Below the pieces are notes generated by a model. The model did no database searches. It saw only the letters and a program-made list of their open reading frames with translations, and was not told the origin of the DNA. 64,000 nucleotides of DNA, taken from the NCBI RefSeq assembly GCF_037975245.1, contig NC_092582.1, positions 25,336,077-25,400,076 on the forward strand, read 5' to 3'. Shown here in pieces: positions 15,001 to 28,449 of this stretch. A program made the position numbers and the translations under genes. Each line of letters begins with the position of its first letter. Position 1 is the first letter of the stretch. This stretch comes from Apostichopus japonicus (taxonomy: Eukaryota; Echinodermata; Holothuroidea; Aspidochirotida; Stichopodidae).

Positions 15001-18000
15001 ACCCTTATGATTTTGTCCGATTTTGGCCAAAATCGCGACATTTTTAATTCTTCCCAAAATTGTACCTGTGGTGTGTGGCGCCCTTTGGAATCCTTTCCAG
15101 ATGACAAGAGTGGTAAAAACACTTATATTTTGGTGGAAAAATGAATGTTAATAACCATATCTTGACGCCATTTCATATCTAATTTAAATGCCTAAAACTT
15201 CGTGGAATGCCACTTTTGACTCGAGAGAAGCGTCTAATGGGTGCTGGGAGTCCCTTCTACGTAGTCTGAGAGAGATTTGAGAACTTTCATTTTTGGCCGA
15301 AAATGGCCAATTTCATAAGGCTATACCCTTATGATTTTGCCCGATTTTGGTCAAAATCGCGACTTTTTTTAATTCTTCCCAAAATTGTACCTGTGGTGTG
15401 TGGCGCCCTTTGGAATCCTTTCCAGATGACAAGAGTGCTAAAAACACTTATATTTTGGTGGAAAAATGAAATTTAATAACCATATCTTGACGCCATTTCA
15501 TATCTAATTTAAATGCCTAAAACTTCGTGGAATGCCACTTTTGACTCGAGAGAAGCGTCTACTTGGTGCTGGGAGTCCCTTCTACGTAGTCTGAGAGAGA
15601 TTTGAGAACTTTCATTTTTGGCCGAAAATGGCCAATTTCATAAGGCTATACCCTTATGATTTTGTCCGATTTTGGCCAAAATCGCGACTTTTTTAATTCT
15701 TCCCAAAATTGTACCTGTGGTGTGTGGCGCCCTTTGGAATCCTTTCCAGATGACAAGAGTGGTAAAAACACTTATATTTTGGTGGAAAAATGAAATTTAA
15801 TAACCATATATTGACGTCGTTTCATATCTAATTTAAATGCCTAAAACTTCGTGGAATGCCACTTTTGACTCGAGAGAAGCGTCTACTTGGTGCTGGGAGT
15901 CCCTTCTACGTAGTCTGAGAGAGATTTGAGAACTTTCATTTTTGGCCGAAAATGGCCAATTTCATAAGGCTATACCCTTATGATTTTGTCCGATTTTACC
16001 CAAAATCGCGACATTTTTAATTCTTCCCAAAATTGTACCTGTGGTGTGTGGCGCCCTTTGGAATCCTTTCCAGATGACAAGAGTGGTAAAAACACTTATA
16101 TTTTGGTCGAAACATGAAGTTTAATAACCATATCTTGACGTCATTTCATATTTATTTTAAATGACTAAAACTTCGTCGAGTGCCACTTTTGACTCGAGAG
16201 AAGCGTCTACTGGGTGCTGGGAGTCCCTTCTACGTAGTCTGAGAGAGATTTGAGAACTTTCATTTTTGGCCGAAAATGGCCAATTTCATAAGGCTATACC
16301 CTTATGATTTTGTCCGATTTTGGCCAAAATCGCGACATTTTTAATTCTTCCCAAAATTGTACCTGTGGTGTGTGGCGCCCTTTGGAATCCTTTCCAGATG
16401 ACAAGAGTGGTAAAAACACTTATATTTTGGTTGAAAAATGAAATTTAATAACCATATCTTGACGCCATTTCATATCTAATTTAAATGCATAAAACTTGGT
16501 GGAATGCCACTTTTGACTCGAGAGAAGCGTCTACTGGGTGCTGGGAGTCCCTTCTTCGTAGTCTGAGAGAGATTTGAGAACTTTCATTTTTGGCCGAAAA
16601 TGGCCAATTTCATAACGCTATACCCTTATGATTTTGGCCAAAATCGCGACTTTTTTTAATTCTTCCCAAAATTGTACCTGTGGTGTGTGGCGCCCTTTGG
16701 AATCCTTTCCAGATGACAAGAGTGCTAAAAACACTTATATTTTGGTGGAAAAATGAAAATTAATAACCATATATTGACGTCGTTTCATATCTAATTTAAA
16801 TGCCTAAAACTTCGTGGAATGCCACTTTTGACTCGAGAGAAGCGTCTACTTGGTGCTGGGAGTCCCTTCTACGTAGTCTGAGAGAGATTTGAGAACTTTC
16901 ATTTTTGGCCGAAAATGGCCAATTTCATAAGGCTATACCCTTATGATTTTGTCCGATTTTGGCCAAAATCGCGACTTTTTTAATTCTTCCCAAAATTGTA
17001 CCTGTGGTGTGTGGCGCCCTTTGGAATCCTTTCCAGATGACAAGAGTGGTAAAAACACTAATATTTTGGTGGAAAAATGAAATTTAATAACCATATCTTG
17101 ACGTCATTTCATATCTAATTTAAATGACTAAAACTTCGTGGAATGCCACTTTTGACTCGAGAGAGGCGTCTACTGGGTGCTGGGAGTCCCTTCTACGTAG
17201 TCCGAGAGAGATTTGAGAACTTTCATTTTTGGCCGAAAATGGCCAATTTCATAAGGCTATACCCTTATGATTTTGTCCGATTTTGGCCAAAATCGCGACT
17301 TTTTTAATTCTTCCCAAAATTGTACCTGTGGTGTGTGGCGCCCTTTGGAATCCTTTCCAGATGACAAGAGTGCTAAAAACACTTATATTTTGGTGGAAAA
17401 ATGAAATTTAATAACCATATCTTGACGTCATTTCATATTTATTTTAAATGACTAAAACTTCGTCGAGTGCCACTTTTGACTCGAGAGAAGCGTCTACTGG
17501 GTGCTGGGAGTCCCTTCTACGTAGTCTGAGAGAGATTTGAGAACTTTCATTTTTGGCCGAAAATGGCCAATTTCATAAGGCTATACCCTTATGATTTTGT
17601 CCGATTTTGACCAAAATCGCGACATTTTTAATTCTTCCCAAAATTGTACCTGTGGTGTGTGGCGCCCTTTGGAATCCTTTCCAGATGACAAGAGTGGTAA
17701 AAACACTTATATTTTGGTGGAAAAATGAAATTTAATAACCATATCTTGACGCCATTTCATATCTAATTTAAATGCATAAAACTTGGTGGAATGCCACTTT
17801 TGACTCGAGAGAAGCGTCTACTGGGTGCTGTGAGTCCCTTCTTCGTAGTCTGAGAGAGATTTGAGAACTTTCATTTTTGGCCGAAAATGGCCAATTTCAT
17901 AAGGCTATACCCTTATGATTTTGTCCGATTTTGGCCAAAATCGCGACTTTTTTAATTCTTCCCAAAATTGTACCTGTGGTGTGTGGCGCCCTTTGGAATC

Positions 18001-21000
18001 CTTTCCAGATGACAAGAGTGGTAAAAACACTTATATTTTGGTGGAAAAATGAAATTTAATAACCATATCTTGACGTCATTTCATATTTATTTTAAATGAC
18101 TAAAACTTCGTCGAGTGCCACTTTTGACTCGAGAGAAGCGTCTACTGGGTGCTGGGAGTCCCTTCTACGTAGTCTGAGAGAGATTTGAGAACTTTCATTT
18201 TTGGCCGAAAATGGCCAATTTCATAAGGCTATACCCTTATGATTTTGTCCGATTTTGGCCAAAATCGCGACATTTTTAATTCTTCCCAAAATTGTACCTG
18301 TGGTGTGTGGCGCCCTTTGGAATCCTTTCCAGATGACAAGAGTGGTAAAAACACTTATATTTTGGTGGAAAAATGAATGTTAATAACCATACCTTGACGC
18401 CATTTCATATCTAATTTAAATGCCTAAAACTTCGTGGAATGCCACTTTTGACTCGAGAGAAGCGTCTAATGGGTGCTGGGAGTCCCTTCTACGTAGTCTG
18501 AGAGAGATTTGAGAACTTTCATTTTTGGCCGAAAATGGCCAATTTCATAAGGATATACCCTTATGATTTTGCCCGATTTTGGTCAAAATCGCGACTTTTT
18601 TAATTCTTCCCAAAATTGTACCTGTGGTGTGTGGCGCCCTTTGGAATCCTTTCCAGATGACAAGAGTGCTAAAAACACTTATATTTTGGTGGAAAAATGA
18701 AATTTAATAACCATATCTTGACGCCATTTCATATCTAATTTAAATGCCTAAAACTTCGTGGAATGCCACTTTTGACTCGAGAGAAGCGTCTACTTGGTGC
18801 TGGGAGTCCCTTCTACGTAGTCTGAGAGAGATTTGAGAACTTTCATTTTTGGCCGAAAATGGCCAATTTCATAAGGCTATACCCTTATGATTTTGTCCGA
18901 TTTTGGCCAAAATCGCGACATTTTTAATTCTTCCCAAAATTGTACCTGTGGTGTGTGGCGCCCTTTGGAATCCTTTCCAGATGACAAGAGTGGTAAAAAC
19001 ACTAATATTTTGGTGGAAAAATGAAATTTAATAACCATATCTTGACGTCATTTCATATCTAATTTAAATGACTAAAACTTGGTGGAATGCCACTTTTGAC
19101 TCGAGAGAGGCGTCTACTGGGTGCTGGGAGTCCCTTCTACGTAGTCCGAGAGAGATTTGAGAACTTTCATTTTTGGCCGAAAATGGCCAATTTCATAAGG
19201 CTATACCCTTATGATTTTCTCCGATTTTGGCCAAAATCGCGACTTTTTTAATTCTTCCCAAAATTGTACCTGTGGTGTGTGGCGCCCATTGGAATCCTTT
19301 CCAGATGACAAGAGTGGTAAAAACACTTATATTTTGGTGGAAAAATGAAATTTAATAACCATATCTTGACGTCATTTCATATTTATTTTAAATGACTAAA
19401 ACTTCGTCGAGTGCCACTTTTGACTCGAGAGAAGCGTCTACTGGGTGCTGGGAGTCCCTTCTACGTAGTCTGAGAGAGATTTGAGAACTTTCATTTTTGG
19501 CCGAAAATGGCCAATTTCATAAGGCTATACCCTTATGATTTTGCCCGATTTTGGTCAAAATCGCGACTTTTTTTAATTCTTCCTAAAATTGTACCTGTGG
19601 TGTGTGGCGCCCTTTGGAATCCTTTCCAGATGACAAGAGTGGTAAAAACACTTATATTTTGGTGGAAAAATGAAATTTAATAACCATATCTTGACGTCAT
19701 TTCATATTTATTTTAAATGACTAAAACTTCGTCGAGTGCCACTTTTGACTCGAGAGAAGCGTCTAATGGGTGCTGGGAGTCCCTTCTACGTAGTCTGAGA
19801 GAGATTTGAGAACTTTCATTTTTGGCCGAAAATGGCCAATTTCATAAGGCTATACCCTTATGATTTTGCCCGATTTTGGCCAAAATCGCGACTTTTTTAA
19901 TTCTTCCCAAAATTGTACCTGTGGTGTGTGGCGCCCTTTGGAATCCTTTCCAGATGACAAGAGTGGTAAAAACACTTATATTTTGGTGGAAAAATGAAAT
20001 TTAATAACCATATCTTGACGTCGTTTCATATTTATTTTAAATGCCTAAAACTTCGTCGAGTGCCACTTTTGACTCGAGAGAAGCGTCTACTGGGTGCTGG
20101 GAGTCCCTTCTACGTAGTCGGAGAGAGATTTGAGAACTTTCATTTTTGGCCGAAAATGGCCAATTTCATAAGGCCTTATGATTTTGGGCTATACCCTTAT
20201 GGTATACCCTTATGGGCTATACCCTTATGATTTTGTCCGATTTTACCCAAAATCGCGACTTTTTTAATTCTTTCCAAAATTGTACCTGTGGTGTGTGGCG
20301 CCCTTTGGAATCCTTTCCAGATGACATGAGTGCTAAAAACACTTATATTTTGGTGGAAAAATGAAATTTAATAACCATATCTTGACGTCGTTTCATATCT
20401 AATTTAAATGACTAAAACTTCGTTTAATGCCACTTTTGAATCGAGAGAAGCGTCTACTGGGTGCTGGGAGTCCCTTCTACGTAGTCTGAGAGAGATTTGA
20501 GAACTTTCATTTTTGGCCGAAAATGGCCAATTTCATAAGGCTATACCCTTATGATTTTGTCCGATTTTGGCCAAAATCGCGACTTTTTTAATTCTTCCCA
20601 AAATTGTACCTGTGGTGTGTGGCGCCCTTTGGAATCCTTTCCAGATGACAAGAGTGGTAAAAACACTAATATTTTGGTGGAAAAATGAAATTTAATAACC
20701 ATATCTTGACGTCATTTCATATCTAATTTAAATGACTAAAACTTCGTGGAATGCCACTTTTGACTCGAGAGAGGCGTCTACTGGGTGCTGGGAGTCCCTT
20801 CTACGTAGTCCGAGAGAGATTTGAGAACTTTCATTTTTGGCCGAAAATGGCCAATTTCATAAGGCTATACCCTTATGATTTTGTCCGATTTTGGCCAAAA
20901 TCGCGACTTTTTTAATTCTTCCCAAAATTGTACCTGTGGTGTGTGGCGCCCTTTGGAATCCTTTCCAGATGACAAGAGTGGTAAAAACACTAATATTTTG

Positions 21001-24000
21001 GTGGAAAAATGAAATTTAATAACCATATCTTGACGTCATTTCATATCTAATTTAAATGACTAAAACTTCGTGGAATGCCACTTTTGACTCGAGAGAGGCG
21101 TCTACTGGGTGCTGGGAGTCCCTTCTACGTAGTCCGAGAGAGATTTGAGAACTTTCATTTTTGGCCGAAAATGGCCAATTTCATAAGGCTATACCCTTAT
21201 GATTTTGTCCGATTTTGGCCAAAATCGCGACTTTTTTAATTCTTCCCAAAATTGTACCTGTGGTGTGTGGCGCCCTTTGGAATCCTTTCCAGATGACAAG
21301 AGTGGTAAAAACACTTATATTTTGGTGGAAAAATGAAATTTAATAACCATATCTTGACGTCATTTCATATTTATTTTAAATGACTAAAACTTCGTCGAGT
21401 GCCACTTTTGACTCGAGAGAAGCGTCTACTGGGTGCTGGGAGTCCCTTCTACGTAGTCTGAGAGAGATTTGAGAACTTTCATTTTTGGCCGAAAATGGCC
21501 AATTTCATAAGGCTATACCCTTATGATTTTGTCCGATTTTGGCCAAAATCGCGACATTTTTAATTCTTCCCAAAATTGTACCTGTGGTGTGTGGCGCCCT
21601 TTGGAATCCTTTCCAGATGACAAGAGTGGTAAAAACACTTATATTTTGGTGGAAAAATGAATGTTAATAACCATACCTTGACGCCATTTCATATCTAATT
21701 TAAATGCCTAAAACTTCGTGGAATGCCACTTTTGACTCGAGAGAAGCGTCTAATGGGTGCTGGGAGTCCCTTCTACGTAGTCTGAGAGAGATTTGAGAAC
21801 TTTCATTTTTGGCCGAAAATGGCCAATTTCATAAGGATATACCCTTATGATTTTGCCCGATTTTGGTCAAAATCGCGACTTTTTTAATTCTTCCCAAAAT
21901 TGTACCTGTGGTGTGTGGCGCCCTTTGGAATCCTTTCCAGATGACAAGAGTGCTAAAAACACTTATATTTTGGTGGAAAAATGAAATTTAATAACCATAT
22001 CTTGACGCCATTTCATATCTAATTTAAATGCCTAAAACTTCGTGGAATGCCACTTTTGACTCGAGAGAAGCGTCTACTTGGTGCTGGGAGTCCCTTCTAC
22101 GTAGTCTGAGAGAGATTTGAGAACTTTCATTTTTGGCCGAAAATGGCCAATTTCATAAGGCTATACCCTTATGATTTTGTCCGATTTTGGCCAAAATCGC
22201 GACATTTTTAATTCTTCCCAAAATTGTACCTGTGGTGTGTGGCGCCCTTTGGAATCCTTTCCAGATGACAAGAGTGGTAAAAACACTAATATTTTGGTGG
22301 AAAAATGAAATTTAATAACCATATCTTGACGTCATTTCATATCTAATTTAAATGACTAAAACTTGGTGGAATGCCACTTTTGACTCGAGAGAGGCGTCTA
22401 CTGGGTGCTGGGAGTCCCTTCTACGTAGTCCGAGAGAGATTTGAGAACTTTCATTTTTGGCCGAAAATGGCCAATTTCATAAGGCTATACCCTTATGATT
22501 TTGTCCGATTTTGGCCAAAATCGCGACTTTTTTAATTCTTCCCAAAATTGTACCTGTGGTGTGTGGCGCCCATTGGAATCCTTTCCAGATGACAAGAGTG
22601 GTAAAAACACTTATATTTTGGTGGAAAAATGAAATTTAATAACCATATCTTGACGTCATTTCATATTTATTTTAAATGACTAAAACTTCGTCGAGTGCCA
22701 CTTTTGACTCGAGAGAAGCGTCTACTGGGTGCTGGGAGTCCCTTCTACGTAGTCTGAGAGAGATTTGAGAACTTTCATTTTTGGCCGAAAATGGCCAATT
22801 TCATAAGGCTATACCCTTATGATTTTGCCCGATTTTGGTCAAAATCGCGACTTTTTTTAATTCTTCCTAAAATTGTACCTGTGGTGTGTGGCGCCCTTTG
22901 GAATCCTTTCCAGATGACAAGAGTGGTAAAAACACTTATATTTTGGTGGAAAAATGAAATTTAATAACCATATCTTGACGTCATTTCATATTTATTTTAA
23001 ATGACTAAAACTTCGTCGAGTGCCACTTTTGACTCGAGAGAAGCGTCTAATGGGTGCTGGGAGTCCCTTCTACGTAGTCTGAGAGAGATTTGAGAACTTT
23101 CATTTTTGGCCGAAAATGGCCAATTTCATAAGGCTATACCCTTATGATTTTGCCCGATTTTGGCCAAAATCGCGACTTTTTTAATTCTTCCCAAAATTGT
23201 ACCTGTGGTGTGTGGCGCCCTTTGGAATCCTTTCCAGATGACAAGAGTGGTAAAAACACTTATATTTTGGTGGAAAAATGAAATTTAATAACCATATCTT
23301 GACGTCGTTTCATATTTATTTTAAATGCCTAAAACTTCGTCGAGTGCCACTTTTGACTCGAGAGAAGCGTCTACTGGGTGCTGGGAGTCCCTTCTACGTA
23401 GTCGGAGAGAGATTTGAGAACTTTCATTTTTGGCCGAAAATGGCCAATTTCATAAGGCCTTATGATTTTGGGCTATACCCTTATGGTATACCCTTATGGG
23501 CTATACCCTTATGATTTTGTCCGATTTTACCCAAAATCGCGACTTTTTTTAATTCTTTCCAAAATTGTACCTGTGGTGTGTGGCGCCCTTTGGAATCCTT
23601 TCCAGATGACATGAGTGCTAAAAACACTTATATTTTGGTGGAAAAATGAAATTTAATAACCATATCTTGACGTCGTTTCATATCTAATTTAAATGACTAA
23701 AACTTCGTTTAATGCCACTTTTGAATCGAGAGAAGCGTCTACTGGGTGCTGGGAGTCCCTTCTACGTAGTCTGAGAGAGATTTGAGAACTTTCATTTTTG
23801 GCCGAAAATGGCCAATTTCATAAGGATATACCCTTATGATTTTGTCCGATTTTGGCCAAAATCGCGACTTTTTTAATTCTTCCCAAAATTGTACCTGTGG
23901 TGTGTGGCGCCCTTTGGAATCCTTTCCACGTGACAAGAGTGGTAAAAACACTAATATTTTGGTGGAAAAATGAAATTTAACAACCATATCTTGACGTCAT

Positions 24001-27000
24001 TTCATATCTAATTTAAATGCCTAAAACTTCGTGGAATGCCACTTTTGACTCGAGAGAAGCGTCTACTGGGTGCTGGGAGTCCCTTCTACGTAGTCTGAGA
24101 GAGATTTGAGAACTTTCATTTTTGGCCGAAAATGGCCAATTTCATAAGGCTATACCCTTATGATTTTGTCCGATTTTGGACAAAATCGCGACTTTTTTAA
24201 TTCTTCCCAAAATTGTACCTGTGGTGTGTGGCGCCCTTTGGTTTCCTTTCCACGTGACAAGAGTGGTAAAAACACTTATATTTTGGTGGAAAAATGAAAT
24301 TTAATAACCATATCTTGACGTCATTTCATATCTAATTTAAATGCCTAAAACTTCGTGGAATGCCACTTTTGACTCGAGAGAAGCGTCTACTGGGTGCTGG
24401 GAGTCCCTTCTACGTAGTCTGAGAGAGATTTGAGAACTTTCATTTTTGGCCGAAAATGGCCAATTTCATAAGGCTATACCCTTATGATTTTGTCCGATTT
24501 TGGACAAAATCGCGACTTTTTTAATTCTTCCCAAAATTGTACCTGTGGTGTGTGGCGCCCTTTGGTTTCCTTTCCACGTGACAAAAGTGGTAAAAACACT
24601 TATATTTTGGTGGAAAAATGAAATTTAATAACCATATCTTGACGTCATTTCATATCTAATTTAAATGCCTAAAACTTCGTGGAATGCCACTTTTGACTAG
24701 AGAGAAGCGTCTACTTGGTGCTGGGAGTCCCTTCTACGTAGTCTGAGAGAGATTTAAGAACTTTCATTTTTGGCCGAAAATGGCCAATTTCATAAGGCTA
24801 TACCCTTATGATTTTGGCCAAAATCGCGACTTTTTTTAATTCTTCCCAAAATTGTACCTGTGGTGTGTGGTGCCCTTTGGAATCCTTTCCAGATGACAAG
24901 AGTGGTAAAAACACTTATATTTTGGTGGAAAAATGAAATTTAATAACCATATCTTGACGCCATTTCATATCTAATTTAAATGCCTAAAACTTCGTGGAAT
25001 GCCACTTTTGACTCTAGAGAAGCGTCTACTTGGTGCTGGGAGTCCCTTCTACGTAGTCTGAGAGAGATTTGAGAACTTTCATTTTTGGCCGAAAATGGCC
25101 AATTTCATAAGGCTATACCCTTATGATTTTGTCCGATTTTGGCCAAAATCGCGACTTTTTTAATTCTTCCCAAAATTGTACCTGTGGTGTGTGGCGCCCT
25201 TTGGAATCCTTTCCAGATGACAAGAGTGGTAAAAACACTTATATTTTGGTGGAAAAATGAAATTTAATAACCATACCTTGACGCCATTTCATATCTAATT
25301 TAAATGCCTAAAACTTCGTGGAATGCCACTTTTGACTCGAGAGAAGCGTCTAATGGGTGCTGGGAGTCCCTTCTACGTAGTCTGAGAGAGATTTGAGAAC
25401 TTTCATTTTTGGCCGAAAATGGCCAATTTCATAAGGCTATACCCTTATGATTTTGCCCGATTTTGGTCAAAATCGCGACTTTTTTTAATTCTTCCCAAAA
25501 TTGTACCTGTGGTGTGTGGCGCCCTTTGGAATCCTTTCCAGATGACAAGAGTGGTAAAAACACTTATATTTTGGTGGAAAAATGAAATTTAATAACCATA
25601 TCTTGACGTCATTTCATATTTATTTTAAATGAGTAAAACTTCGTCGAGTGCCACTTTTGACTCGAGAGAAGCGTCTACTGGGTGCTGGGAGTCCCTTCTA
25701 CGTAGTCTGAGAGAGATTTGAGAACTTTCATTTTTGGCCGAAAATGGCCAATTTCATAAGGCTATACCCTTATGATTTTGCCCGATTTTGGCCAAAATCG
25801 CGACTTTTTTAATTCTTCCCAAAATTGTACCTGTGGTGTGTGGCGCCCTTTGGAATCCTTTCCAGATGACAAGAGTGGTAAAAACACTTATATTTTGGTG
25901 GAAAAATGAAATTTAATAACCATATCTTGACGTCGTTTCATATTTATTTTAAATGCCTAAAACTTCGTCGAGTGCCACTTTTGACTCGAGAGAAGCGTCT
26001 ACTGGGTGCTGGGAGTCCCTTCTACGTAGTCGGAGAGAGATTTGACAACTTTCATTTTTGGCCGAAAATGGCCAATTTCATAAGGCCTTATGATTTTGGG
26101 CTATACCCTTATGGTATATTTTGTCCGATTTTACCCAAAATCGCGACTTTTTTAATTCTTCCCAAAATTGTACCTGTGGTGTGTGGCGCCCTTTGGAATC
26201 CTTTCCACGTGACAAGAGTGGTAAAAACACTTATATTTTGGTGGAAAAATGGAATTTAATAACCATATCTTGACGTCATTTTATATCTAATTTAAATGAC
26301 TAAAACTTCGTGGAATGCCACTTTTGAATCGAGAGAAGCGTCTACAGGGTGCTGGGAGTCCCTTCTACGTAGTCTGAGAGAGATTTGAGAACTTTCATTT
26401 TTGGCCGAAAATGGCCAATTTCATAAGGCTATACCCTTATGATTTTGTCCGATTTTGGCCAAAATCGCGACTTTTTTAATTCTTCCCAAAATTGTACCTG
26501 TGGTGTGTGGCGCCCTTTGGAATCCTTTCCAGATGACAAGAGTGGTAAAAACACTAATATTTTGGTGGAAAAATGAAATTTAATAACCATATCTTGACGT
26601 CATTTCATATCTAATTTAAATGACTAAAACTTCGTGGAATGCCACGTTTGACTCGAGAGAAGCGTCTACTGGGTGCTGGGAGTCCCTTCTACGTAGTCTG
26701 AGAGAGATTTGAGAACTTTCATTTTTGGCCGAAAATGGCCAATTTCATAAGGCTATACCCTTATGATTTTGTCCGATTTTGGGCAAAATCGCGACTTTTT
26801 TAATTCTTCCCAAAATTGTACCAGTGGTGTGTGGCGCCCTTTGGAATCCTTTCCAGATGACAAGAGTGCTAAAAACACTTATATTTTGGTGGAAAAATGA
26901 AATTTAATAACCATATCTTGACGCCATTTCATATCTAATTTAAATGACTAAAACTTCGTGGAATGCCACTTTTGACTCGAGAGAAGCGTCTACTGGGTGC

Positions 27001-27690
27001 TGGGAGTCCCTTCTGCGTAGTCGGAGAGAGATTTGAGAACTTTCATTTTTGGCCGAAAATGGCCAATTTCATAAGGCCTTATGATTTTGGGCTATACCCT
27101 TATGGTATACCCTTATGGGCTATACCCTTATGATTTTGTCCGATTTTGCGACTTTTTTAATTCTTCCCAAAATTGTACCTGTGGTGTGTGGCGCCCTTTG
27201 GTTTCCTTTCCAGATGACAAGAGTGGTTAAAACACTTATATTTTGGTGGAAAAATGAAATTTAATAACCATATCTTGACGCCATTTCATATCTAATTTAA
27301 ATGCCTAAAACTTCGTGGAATGCCACTTTTGACTAGAGAGAAGCGTCTACTGGGTGCTGGGAGTCCCTTCTACGTAGTCTGAGAGAGATTTGAGAACTTT
27401 CATTTTTGGCCGAAAATGGCCAATTTCATAAGGCTATACCCTTATGATTTTGGCGCCCTTTGGATTCCTTTCCAGGTGACAAGAGTGGTTAAAACACTTA
27501 TATTTTGGTGGAAAAATGAAATTTAATAACCATATCTTGACATCATTTCATATCTTATTTAAATGCCTAAAACTTCGTGGAATGCCACTTTTGACTCGAG
27601 AGAAGCGTCTACTAGGTGCTGGGAGTCCCTTCTACGTAGTCTGAGAGAGATTTGAGAACTTTCATTTTTGGCTCAAAATGGCTAGAGAGA
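1..27690. repeat. Satellite array, 324/367-bp monomers, higher-order repeats
   Basis: A head-to-tail tandem array that continues off the left edge. Taking the recurring GGTGCTGGGAGTCCC as phase mark, units begin near 1, 325, 692, 1016, 1383, 1707, 2031, 2398 and 2722, giving intervals of 324 and 367 bp. The 367-bp form has about 43 extra bases in which TATACCCTTATG is repeated three times. Trimers of 324+367+324 (1015 bp) recur back to back at about 692, 1707 and 2722 and again at about 6,030 to 9,076. Rarer variants show longer periods of about 3.28 kb (GCGCCCATTGG near 19,281 and 22,567) and 5.34 kb (CATAACGCTATACC near 4,140 and 9,480). No protein is encoded: most monomers have a TGA in GTAGTCTGAGAG, and only copies with GTCGGAGAG stay open for 73 to 117 codons. 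The role is unknown; a pericentromeric, heterochromatic or subtelomeric location is inference. Confidence 0.97.
27020..27690. repeat. Degenerating right edge of the satellite array
   Basis: The last monomers carry deletions and many private changes. Near 27,140 the CCGATTTTGG segment runs directly into GCGAC. Near 27,450 the unit jumps from CTTATGATTTTGG to CGCCCTTTGG, losing over 100 bp. The array stops abruptly inside the GGCCGAAAATGGCC segment at about 27,680, where the sequence reads GGCTCAAAATGGCTAGAG. Edge decay of this kind is expected where unequal crossing-over no longer homogenises units; that explanation is inference. Confidence 0.8.
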
Positions 27691-28300
27691 CAAATTTTAT
27701 TTCACTGTATGTGTATATATAACATGACCAGAATACAGCATCAATAGGTGAATTTTAATATTCCAGTATAAAACCAGCTTCAAAGTTATTGTTGGCTTCT
27801 AATAGCAATGAAGTCATCTACAATAGGCTGCCAATGAGATGCATTAAGGTATATTTAAATCACACTAAAGTTCTGTACCCCACAAGCTACACTAGTACTC
27901 ATATAATATTTAGGTCTTACAATTATGCAAATAATTAGTATTTTCCTGTACGGATTTCTGCTGTCAATTAGATGAATTTATATCAAGGAATTTCCATTGT
28001 TTGCTAGGTAGATGGATTAAGTTCTTGTTTAGTTCTTGAGAGACAAATTGTAATTTAATTTTACTGTCTGTAACCCACAATGTATCCTGGCACTCATACA
28101 ACATGACCAGAATACAGCATCAATAGTTGAATTTTCATATTCCAGTATAAAACCAGGGTCAAAGTTATTGTTTAACTTCTAATAGCAATGTAAGCATCTA
28201 CTTTAGACTGCAACTTAGTTGCATTAAGATATATTAGATCACATTTAAGTTTGATACCCCACAAGCTACACTGGTACTCATATAATATTTAGGTCCTAGA
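27690..28300. repeat. Diverged direct duplication, two copies of ~250 bp
   Basis: Positions about 27,690-27,935 and 28,045-28,300 are direct copies. Shared blocks include AACATGACCAGAATACAGC, ATTCCAGTATAAAACCAG, CTTCTAATAGCAATG and CCCCACAAGCTACACT, followed by ACTCATATAATATTTAGGTC in both. Similarity is roughly 75 to 85 percent by eye, so the duplication is old. No coding potential is seen. It abuts the satellite boundary. Confidence 0.85.
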
Positions 28301-28449
28301 ATGCGAATGGTAACAATAACACAAGAAACATGATACAACAATGTACAGTTGCTTGTGATAGTAATTAGGTAATCTCCTTTCAGGCTACACAGTAAAGGTA
28401 AATCTAATTGACTTGGAGGGATCAATATATCCTAGCTTACCTGGTAGCT

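Noticed and set aside
11234-26259. Repeated 73-117-codon plus-strand ORFs starting MKFNNHILTSF in the satellite
   Set aside because: They occur only in monomers where TGA in GTAGTCTGAGAG is changed to CGG. Most monomers have the stop, so the frame is a by-product of the repeat.
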